This document shows, piece after piece, positions 23,549 through 31,060 of a DNA stretch of 64,000 nucleotides. Under the pieces are notes generated by a model. That model searched no databases. It was not told where the DNA came from and saw only the letters and a list, made by a program, of their open reading frames with translations. This DNA is from Hydractinia symbiolongicarpus (Eukaryota; Cnidaria; Hydrozoa; Anthoathecata; Hydractiniidae). The first letter of the stretch is position 1. Each line of letters opens with the position of its first letter. The position numbers were made by a program, and so were the translations under genes. The DNA is taken from assembly GCF_029227915.1 (NCBI RefSeq), contig NC_079882.1, forward strand, positions 10,354,001 to 10,418,000, written 5' to 3'.

Positions 23549-23561
23549 GGTCTACTGTAAC

Positions 23562-24448
23562 TTATTTTCTCTTTTCAACGTATACCACAATAAACCCAAC
23601 GGCAGCTGCGATTGTCATGTACAGATGCCTGGCTGCATATTCGACAATGGTTGCCGCTACCCTAAAAAAGAACGAGACAACCGTGCCAATAATGCAGCAC
23701 CTGCCTTACCTGCTAGATATTTTAGGAATTTTCCAAACCTTTACAGCTGTTTCTCTACAAAGCCTTTTCCTGCACCCGTTGCGGCACTTCCTCCTGCGCC
23801 TGTTGCGGCACTTCCTTCTGTAACGGCGAGTTCAATGGTGGAAATCAGTAGACCAACAGCCGACACGATACTCGTTATGGTCAGACCCTGCTCTTTGAAC
23901 AAAATTTTAAGCTTTTCAAGCAGGGACGTGTAATCTCCGGCAATTTTCATTAACGTTTCCTTAATAACCTTCAGCTGCCTGTAGATATCAGAGGAAAGTA
24001 AACTATGGGCACTTTGAGCAGTCTCTTTTTTATTGTTCAATTTTTCAATCTTATCATTAAGATTTTCTATTTCTATATCAATGTTAGCCTTTTGTCCTTT
24101 GGTTGCTCCGACTTTCTGCTTCTCGAGTTCTTTCACCTTGCCCTCCGCCTTGCTAATCTCGCTATCATATAAGATCATCTTGCTTTTCAAGTTTTTCAAG
24201 TTGCCCCTTAGGGTTTGAATCTCAAGATTTAATCCTCTCCTCTCGCGCTCGGTGAATACTTCGTCGTCGCCACCAAATGAAGTTTCCTGGATAAAGCTCT
24301 CCGTGGCATCTACAAATTCCTCTATCGATTTCATCAAAATGATATAATCAGCCCTGTCCTTCCTCACGATGTCATCAACCTTTTGCCCAAGTGCCTGGGC
24401 CGCTGCCTTACCTTTGTTGGGTGTAGTGACATAGTCTGGGAAACCCAT
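23562..24448 (-). pseudogene. Element ORF f: coiled-coil protein, C-terminal frameshift
   Basis: Starts at ATG 24448 (MGFPDYVTTPNKGKAAAQAL). Residues about 75-150 form a strong coiled coil rich in K, E and L (KAEGKVKELEKQK; IENLNDKIEKLNNKKETAQ). A hydrophobic stretch follows (LTITSIVSAVGLLISTIELA) and then a repeated SAATGAGG motif. The long frame stops at 23741, but another frame beyond it encodes a final membrane-like helix (MTIAAAVGFIVVYVEKRK) ending at 23562, so one frameshift near 23700-23740 has occurred. The function is unknown; a structural virion protein is plausible. Confidence 0.6.
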
Positions 24449-24489
24449 ACCCTATCTTTTGTAATTAATACTGTAAGGTCTATATTATT

Positions 24490-24709
24490 GAAAAAAAGAC
24501 GTTCTCCTTCCATCTAAACTTATCGGAAGGTGTCGCATTAGGCTTCCCCAGCTTCTTGTTAAGAACTTCTTACCCTGTTGTGCTCCTGACGTTGAAGGCC
24601 CTGGCGTTGATAGAGGTTTTGGCGTTAATTGCGTACTATCATCAGGTTTATCATCTTTCGCACCATTATTATTAAATGTATCGTGCTCCTATACTGGGTT
24701 CGTTGGCAT
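24490..24709 (-). pseudogene. Element ORF g: short broken frame with proline-rich segment
   Basis: An ATG at 24709 opens MPTNPV and then a stop. The same frame continues with an acidic and proline-rich piece (STPGPSTSGAQQGKKF). Too little remains to assign it. It is divergent from the capsid gene, with 26 bases between the start codons. Confidence 0.35.
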
Positions 24710-24738
24710 TTATTTAAAAAAATTATTCTAAATAAATG
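24707..24738. promoter_or_regulatory. Palindromic spacer that includes both divergent start codons
   Basis: CATTTATTTA and TAAATAAATG are exact inverted copies around a 12-base AT-only centre. The outer CAT and ATG are the start codons of the minus-strand frame at 24709 and the capsid gene at 24736. TATA-like content and symmetry suggest a bidirectional promoter. Confidence 0.4.
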
Positions 24739-25889
24739 AGTGCATTTGGAACTACATTGGACCCCTACGCAGAAATGAAACAGCTTCTTGGTATTAAGGG
24801 AAGAGAGCAGTACGTCAAGGTAAGCCACGCACCCTCCACGATTATTCAGAATGAGGACCTTTATCTTGATGCGCCCATCCGGGGGTAGAATGATGTCATA
24901 TTTTCAGGTAGATCAGGCTACTGTTTAGCCTGGAGCTTACAGGGACCAACACAAAGCGTACCCTAGTCAGCAAAATAGGGAAGAGTCTAGTGCGAAATCT
25001 ACGTATCACCGGCAATGAAATTCAAAATGTAAGCGACTATGACCCCTAGCGGTCTACAGAGATTTGTGGCTGCCCAAATTCAATTGAGAAAACAACCTAA
25101 TTCTAGAGAGTATTAACCCTAATGACGGTACCATCAGGGCCCTGCAGGTAAAGGCCACTGACCATGTAGGTACCGACGAGGAGAAAGCCATCGCTGCCGC
25201 CTATGGAAACACCTTTTCCGTCCCCCTCGGTAAAATTTTCGAACTAACGAGGGACTTACCATACTATCAAGCGGGATTATACGACAGTTTGTCCTACATT
25301 TTGCACCACATCGGGACGTTATCAAAGATGGAGGTACGGCAGCCTCAGGGTCTACCGCAGCCAAGGCAGCCGACGCCGCATATAAAATCACCAATATTGC
25401 CCGTTGCGAAATAGTCGTCTCGCGTTACCCTACGAAAGGGTACTCCGGAGCAAGTTACAATTTACAAATTGACACTCCTGCAAAAAGTCTAAAGGGCGTC
25501 TTGCTACTCTTCGTGGACCCTGCAACAGTAAAACCCTATGCTGGAAAGAATGAGGTGTTTTACAGCCCCAAGATCGAAAAAATATCCATCATTGTGGAGG
25601 GTATGCCCAACGATTTGTACTCACATGCCATGCATCCAAAATACCACCTCGAACAGATCATGAGCCTCTTTGCTAGCCACAACGATACGCCCTGTTCATC
25701 GATTTCCGAACCTCTCCTGATCATACCCTACATGTTTCCGGAAGACTCCTACAACGCCTTAGTGACGGCATCACGTTGCACATGACCAAGAAAGCCGACG
25801 GAACTGGGGACATCCACTGCTATGTGTACCTGCTTCAGGATGCCCAGCTAAACATCTTAGATGGTAGGTTTCACAGCGTTAAGTATTAG
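24736..25889 (+). pseudogene. Major capsid protein of Polinton type, several breaks
   Basis: Major capsid proteins of this group form the icosahedral shell from double-jelly-roll trimers. Here the gene runs from ATG 24736 (MSAFGTTLDPYAEMKQLLG) to TAG 25889, about 384 codons, with multiple stops and frame changes between about 24880 and 25440 and another near 25775. The best-preserved part, 25501-25770, carries family-like features: a KGVLLLFVDPA strand, FYSPKIEKISIIVEGMPNDL, then YSHAMHPKYHLEQIMSLF. The assignment rests on these segments and on the neighbouring ATPase and polymerase. It is followed directly by a hairpin. Confidence 0.65.
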
Positions 25890-25897
25890 TGTTCATA

Positions 25898-25929
25898 ATT
25901 TGTATTTGTCCCCAGAGGCAAATACAAAT
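25898..25929. terminator. Hairpin after the capsid gene
   Basis: Perfect 11-base arms (ATTTGTATTTG and its complement) around a 10-base loop. It lies between the capsid stop at 25889 and the next ATG at 25934. Confidence 0.6.
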
Positions 25930-25933
25930 CAAT

Positions 25934-26353
25934 ATGGAAGGAACCAAGAGCTGCTGAAATTGTAAAAAAGTGTTAACCCTAGACAAATTTAGGATCAAGG
26001 GGGGGGGGGGTGGCCAAACAAAAAGTTGTATAGTTTGCCTGGATAAAAAGAAACAGTGGCGTGACAAAAACAAATGCCCCAATCAAATGTTGAAGTCTCA
26101 ATGCAAAGACTGTAGAGGAAATCGCATTTGCCGTCATGAAAGGCGGAGGGATCAATGCTAAGAGTGTAAGGGCAGTCAGGTTTGCCCCCATGAAAAGCGG
26201 AGGGCTTATTGTAAAGAGTGTAACGGAAGTCAGATTTGCCCCCATGAAAAACAGAGGTCTCACTGTAAAGAGTGTAAGGGCAGTCAGGTTTGCCTCCATG
26301 AACAAAGAAAATCCCAGCGCAAAGAGTGTAAGAAGAGCAAGCAGTCAGAAAAA
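25934..26353 (+). pseudogene. Zinc-binding repeat protein (18-residue CxxC...CxH repeats), two stops
   Basis: Starts MEGTKSC, then an in-frame TGA, then NCKKVLTLDKFRIK and a zinc-ribbon-like CIVC. From about 26100 there are four to five tandem units of exactly 54 bases. The unit pattern is CKxCxGSxxCxHExxR (for example ECKGSQVCPHEKRRAYCK), each supplying three cysteines and a histidine for metal binding. One unit is split by a TAA at 26159. Similar repeats occur in proteins of large DNA viruses, as far as I recall. There is no stop before the ATG of the next gene at 26354, which lies in the same frame. A run of 12 G at about 25999-26010 sits inside the coding part. Confidence 0.6.
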
Positions 26354-26623
26354 ATGGCAACTATCGGTATTCTTGTTGCAGGTGCCGCGATTACTGCGTT
26401 AGCCTTCAGCGGGTCAAACTTCCTATTTAGTAAACTTGCAGGGTATGGCGACGCGGAGCGGAAAAGGCAAGATGAAGCAATGGAAAAATTACAATCAGCT
26501 CAAGCTCAATTGGTCCGGGACAGACAAGCAAAACTTGATTGGTTCAACAAACAAAGGGAATTGCAAATACAGGCTGGGAAGAGCCTTCGTGAAATGGAAG
26601 ATGATATGTACAAGTACCACTAA
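26354..26623 (+). CDS. Element ORF h: small protein with N-terminal membrane segment
   Basis: Intact 89-residue frame. An N-terminal hydrophobic segment (TIGILVAGAAITALAFSG) is followed by a charged helix rich in Q, K and E (AMEKLQSAQAQLVRDRQAKL) and ends with EMEDDMYKYH. I associate proteins of this shape with Polinton-like elements of cnidarians, but no function is established. In this copy its frame is continuous with the zinc-repeat frame upstream. A hairpin with a T-run follows 9 bases after the stop. Confidence 0.65.
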   Translation: MATIGILVAGAAITALAFSGSNFLFSKLAGYGDAERKRQDEAMEKLQSAQAQLVRDRQAKLDWFNKQRELQIQAGKSLREMEDDMYKYH

Positions 26624-26632
26624 GTCAGACGC

Positions 26633-26664
26633 ACCCCTCATGATATCACGGCGAGGGGTTTTTT
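26633..26664. terminator. GC-rich hairpin followed by six T
   Basis: ACCCCTC pairs with GAGGGGT across a 13-base loop, followed by TTTTTT counting the last stem base. It lies between the plus-strand gene ending at 26623 and the minus-strand ATPase fragment, and has the form of a classical terminator. Confidence 0.55.
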
Positions 26665-26672
26665 CTATCTTC

Positions 26673-26835
26673 GAAGGTTCTTGGGCAAAGCAGTATACGA
26701 CTGCGTTAAGAGCCATATATTATGCTTGCGATGTCTACCTGAAATAGCTAATTCAAGCAAGGGTTGACGTTTTTTGTCGAGGCTCTCATCAGATATCATG
26801 TCATCCACCACCAAGGTCTCCTCACCCGCCAACAA
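26673..26835 (-). pseudogene. Packaging ATPase (A32/FtsK-HerA type), C-terminal fragment
   Basis: Too short for the usual ORF cutoff. On the minus strand the frame from about 26835 contains a Walker B-like ETLVVDDMISDESLDKK, then ELAISGRHRKHNIWLLTQSY, which corresponds to the sensor region of virion-packaging ATPases found in Polintons and NCLDV-like viruses. A stop follows PKNLRR. No Walker A (GxxGxGKT/S) block was found upstream, so only the C-terminal half survives. Confidence 0.6.
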
Positions 26836-26849
26836 CTAGGACAATTTTT

Positions 26850-27036
26850 TATCCATTAAAAAAGTTCATCCTTAGGGTCTATCATAAACACATATACGCC
26901 ATCATCTTCAGGACGTCATTCGTGTCAATTTTTGCAGATGGGCGTAAAATACCCAGGATAATTTCTCAAGTCTCTTGCCAGCAGCAGCACGACCTTCGTT
27001 CTTCTTGGTTATGACTTGGTTAGGTTCCTCACTCAT
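26850..27036 (-). pseudogene. Element ORF i: remnant of a small protein
   Basis: Starts at ATG 27036 with MSEEPNQVITKKNEGRAAAG, a basic N-terminus of a type I have seen in Polinton-like small proteins. Frames then shift repeatedly. It ends against the ATPase fragment, so a deletion may have joined two genes here. Confidence 0.35.
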
Positions 27037-27069
27037 TTATCTTATAGCTCTGAAGGACTATAAGATAAA
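27036..27069. terminator. Hairpin downstream of the zinc/HNH-like gene
   Basis: Perfect 12-base arms (TTTATCTTATAG and its complement) around a 10-base loop, at the 3' end of the minus-strand gene 27105-27482 and just before the start of the next minus-strand gene. Confidence 0.6.
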
Positions 27070-27104
27070 TTTTACATGATCCTTAAGGATCCTTTTCCTC
27101 CGCC

Positions 27105-27482
27105 TCATCCTCTCTTTTGCTCATATGTCTCACGGTATGGTCCGCAACCAAAATGGGCGCTAAGCACCTCCCAATTGTACAGTACACCAGAATACCAAGG
27201 CTTCATGAATGTTATAATATCACATCCCAGATATTCTGTGGATGTTATCTCTGTATCACGATTTAAGGCATTATGTATTCTTATTAGAAGTAGGTTATGG
27301 AGATACTCAGGGCGCTCGCAGGTTGGACATTGGTGTCTTTGGTTTTTGTGCGGCCATTTCGTACGTTCTTTTGACGACCTACTAATATCAATGCATTTGA
27401 TGCATCGCCTTGTTCGTTGTCCGTTTTCTTTGACCCTAAAATTTTCTAGGGTTAAAAAGTGTTTTTTCCTGGTCCCCTCCAT
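27105..27482 (-). CDS. Zinc-ribbon protein with degenerate HNH-like C-terminus
   Basis: A 125-residue frame. Its N-terminus (FLTLENFRVKENGQRTRRCI) is clearly related to that of the zinc-repeat gene at 25934 (VLTLDKFRIK), with CIKC and a later CPTC, but the first CxxC pair is lost. The C-terminal part (EYLGCDIITFMKPW, then YNWEVLSAH) resembles the end of small HNH/His-Me-finger-type proteins in which LGC...F is followed by a catalytic histidine motif; here that motif is not preserved. It is probably decayed or diverged. Hairpins lie on both sides. The HNH link is from memory and weak. Confidence 0.45.
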   Translation of the reverse strand: MEGTRKKHFLTLENFRVKENGQRTRRCIKCIDISRSSKERTKWPHKNQRHQCPTCERPEYLHNLLLIRIHNALNRDTEITSTEYLGCDIITFMKPWYSGVLYNWEVLSAHFGCGPYRETYEQKRG

Positions 27483-27492
27483 ATTGTTCTTG

Positions 27493-27518
27493 TTTTGTAA
27501 AGTACTACCTTTACAAAA
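27493..27518. terminator. Hairpin downstream of the polymerase gene
   Basis: Perfect 10-base arms (TTTTGTAAAG and its complement) around a six-base loop, between the polymerase stop at 27559 and the ATG of the next minus-strand gene at 27482. Confidence 0.6.
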
Positions 27519-27558
27519 TTTTGGACAGCTTTTGGAAAACCTTATTATTTAAAAATAC

Positions 27559-30500
27559 CTAAAATTCAAGCGGGGAGGTACGTACCCCATCGTCGTTTAC
27601 AACCTTTTTGTCATATAATGCTGAGAGACCGAGATTGTTCTGTTCATACGTAACCATACCATGGTTGTGTACCCGAAAACCTACGTTTTTAGCCATGTCC
27701 ATACCACCCCCTAGCGCACTCAGGTATCTACCCCAGGTCAGAGCAATTTGTTTCTTCGACATGCCCTTACATGAAAATTTCGTACCTTCTTTACCTTTAA
27801 TGAAATAGCACTTGGTCGTCAGGGCAATCATCCGAAACCCTACGAATTCCGCTTTGAATAATCCTCCCGTTTGACTTGAATACTTATCAGTAACGAGTCG
27901 GTTTTTCACGTCTTTGTTGTAAGTGTCAAGCAGTTCGGGGCGAACGACATCTCTTAACTCTTTCCCAGATATGGCAAAATACGCACTGTCAGTGTCCATG
28001 TAGATGTACTCAAAGTCTCGACGATCAACATACTTGTCGAGAAAATCATAGTAAAATTCAAGCATGCGCAACTTCGCGAGTTGATATACCGCAATACCAC
28101 ACTGGTAGGCCCTATCGATACTACACTTGTGTTTGCCTTTTCTAAGATCATACGCATCTCCGATCTCTTCAAGATCCTCTAGGTACGGGCTTCGCAGAGC
28201 TGCATCAACCTACTTTTCATCCCTCGTAAATGTAGTATTTGCGTGCGCTCTAGGTCTTCAATCATCTTGCCGTAGAAGCTGTTCCCCTTCAGCTTTGCCG
28301 TATCTCCCGCAATACGTTTATCGGGGTCCTTATCGGCCTGGCGTCTTGCATTGGTAATTTCTTATGGGAACCATTCAAAGGGCCTACCTCTAGCATACTT
28401 GAGAAACTGGTAAAAAGCAGTCACTTTCAGCCCATGGCCAAGGTACCATTTTAGCACAGGGGTATACAGTAGGATTTTTTCAGCCTTTAGCAACCCCAGA
28501 AGCTTAGGCGTACCTAAAACACGCTTGCACCCCGTAGTTTTCAGGTACTCGTGCATATGCTCAGAGATTTGACCGTCAGGTATCTCCCTAACAACAGCAG
28601 GGCCATTTCGCTGAATTTTTCACGCAGATTTTCAGCCACCTCGATATCAACCTGGGCAAACCCAAAGAGTGATGCATCTAGCACACCTCGCGTAAGTATC
28701 TCGATATTGTGTTCCGATGTTGGTATAGCCACCTTGATCAGCTGTTCATTCCCACAAAGAAAGTCTTGCATCAAGGTACTTGAGTAGAACATGTTTGCAT
28801 CATACCCTAGAATGGTCTTACACTTGTGGGGTTCGCTGTACACATGAGATCTGATACCCGTCACGTCTCGTTCGTGGTATCTACAGAATACGATCGCAGG
28901 ATCACCAACCATCCCCGTCCGCAAGAGCTTGTAGGCCTCTTCCTCGTACATTTTGTGCATGCTTTCTGTAACTGTTTACAACTCTTTCAACTCTTGGTGT
29001 AGCAAGATTCCTCGCACCTGTGCCAGCATGGGTCTCCTGGAGCGTATAGTTCCAGCTTGGGGTTCAACCATAGAGACTTGTTTAGAACGTACCGTATTGA
29101 TACACCTGGGATTCTGACCACGTCCTTCAAAATGTCTATCTCGTCGGTGTAATACTGCAGCCTCGTCTTATCCACGGCTTTAATGAAAGGTTCCACGTCG
29201 GCTACATTGTATTCGCGCAACCAGTCCATCATAGTGAAGCAGCCTTGTAAAACTCGGCGCAGAATGTACCCCTCGGGAGATAGCGGGTTTTTCCCACTTA
29301 GCCGGCTATAGAAGTCCTTGTGCTCGACAGGCCCAACATGTTTCAGCTTGTCGTGGCTCGTTAGCCACTTGTAGGGAAACATGGGCTTCTCGAGCTTCCA
29401 TTCCAACGATTTGCACCAACCGGCATAGCTCAGCCCGGGAGCAAGGAAATTCGTAATGTCGATAACTTTAAACCGAGGTGGCGAGAAACATGTAGTCGTT
29501 GTCTTTCTTAGCCACCCTGATCTTATCACCTTGCGAGATCTCTTCGACAAAATACCGCTTGATCAGGTTGATGTCGTACTTGCCGCTGTTAAACCCGATT
29601 ACAGCTACTTGATTTACCCACTCGTTCCACAACTTCCGACCTTTTTAGGAGAGCATGTCAAAATTGTCAGGTTTGGGGTACATTCTCTCTACCTCTTTCA
29701 CAATGAGGGCATGCTTCTTTTCCAGCTGCTCCACAAACTGTTTGACCAGGACCTTGGGATTTTTGTGCTCGATGAATGTCGGGTGGCTATTCAACAAGCT
29801 ATCGGCGATACTAACACTTACGGAAACATGTCTCGAAAGGTATGTTAAATCAGAGGTTTGCTGGTAATTTCAGGGTGAGAGAAGGGCCTCAAAGTCGAAC
29901 ACAATATAGTGTTGGTAGGACTTGAATTCCTTCTTAAAGAATCTCTTGCTTTTTGGTGATTTCTCACATTCCCAAGCTGTGATGAGGTTGTAGCCCTGTT
30001 CCCTTATCCTTCTTTTCCTTAGACAGGGTTGCCCTGTAATGATTCTCCTCCGCCTCGGCTTTCTCGGTCTGACAGGGACATTCGTGCCACTTACAACCGT
30101 TGTACTCGCAAACAGTCTTTGAAACAGGGTCATACTCATCTACTCTCCATTCCTTTTTATCATCACGAATAACGCGTTGACCACCATGCCCACATAGTGC
30201 ATGATGTATATGACTTCCAGTTTCCTTTTACATGTATTCTATCCATTTTGATGCATCGAAACTAAAACCCTTGCCGTAAAAGAACTTCTCTGCCTTGCCC
30301 GGCATACGCCTGACCTTGCCCACTTTGCAGATGATTGTCGTCCTGACACCCTTGCATTTTTTCTTTTTATGTCGCGTGATATTCCAGACCTCGTTAAACT
30401 TTTGTTTGCATGCCTCGCATTCCCAGTGCTTGGTCAACACGTCAAGATCTCTAATGTAAAAACAGTGGCCATCCAGCATACCAAGATTGATAGTGTCTAA

Positions 30501-31045
30501 ACCCTTTTTGTACTACTTTTGACCATAGACGAGTCGCCATGGTGCCTTTTCAGAGTTTGTCTTAGGTTCAAGGACTCTGATGTTGATCTTGAATTGCTTG
30601 TCAACTCCCTCCATGTCCACCAGCCTCGTAGGCCTTACATCCTTACGTTTTAGCTTAGGGTCCCCGTAGTACTTTCGAACTAAGGTGAGAGCTGGCCTTG
30701 TAAGGAACTCTGTTCTCCTTTTTACGTCGGCCCTCTCCCTTACCGCCAAACATCTCCAGAAGCACAGGTTGTTCGTTCTGGCATCTTCACCATCCATAGC
30801 GTAGATGCACCTCTTTTTTCGTAATCAATTCGGGAGGGGGGCACATCCCAGAAGAGGTTCGTTTGTACTTATCACCTTAATTTGTACATGATCGAAGACG
30901 ATCTTGCCCTCGTATCCCCCCGGGTTCTCGGTGGTTCTGGCAAGTGGTAGGTAGGCCTTGGTCCAGAGCTCGTGATCCTTCAGATCAAGGCGCTTCATCT
31001 CGCATTCCTCAAGGAAAGCTTTGATTTTTCCTATGCTTGATAGTG
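27559..31045 (-). pseudogene. Protein-primed family B DNA polymerase (Polinton type), frameshifted
   Basis: Would replicate the element's own linear genome. Reading from 31045 downwards, segments in changing frames cover the whole protein. Seen in order: an N-terminal piece with EECEMKRLDLKDHELWTKAY; NLCFWRCLAV; a zinc finger WECEACKQKF...TRH; exonuclease Exo I (VFDFEALL) near 29880; Exo II region with FNSGKYD near 29590; DITNFLAPGLSYAGWC; polymerase motif A (GYDANMFYSSTLMQD) near 28800; motif B (KLKGNSFYGKMIEDL) near 28290; and motif C (YIYMDTDSAYF) near 28000. The C-terminus ends at 27559. At least six frame changes or stops make it a pseudogene, but all three catalytic motifs remain readable. 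About 1160 codons overall is normal for this family. Confidence 0.85.
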
Positions 31046-31060
31046 ACCTTTTCTAGCCTG

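Larger units (their letters stand above)
19740..31060. mobile_element. Decayed Polinton/Maverick-type (adintovirus-like) element
   Basis: A compact, intron-free, GC-richer block with genes on both strands. It holds hallmark genes of the Polinton group: a double-jelly-roll-type major capsid protein (24736-25889), a packaging-ATPase fragment (26673-26835) and a protein-primed DNA polymerase B (27559-31045), with small membrane and coiled-coil virion-like proteins. Several genes carry stops or frameshifts, so the copy is not functional as it stands. I saw no retroviral-type integrase, no adenain-type protease and no matching terminal inverted repeats, so the ends are approximate and the element may be truncated. 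Gene boundaries carry stem-loops and symmetrical divergent spacers (listed separately). Confidence 0.85.

Noticed and set aside
25979-26402. Minus-strand and +1 frames with regular repeats (for example FMGANLTALTLFT)
   Set aside because: Shadows of the 54-base zinc-repeat units on the other frames.
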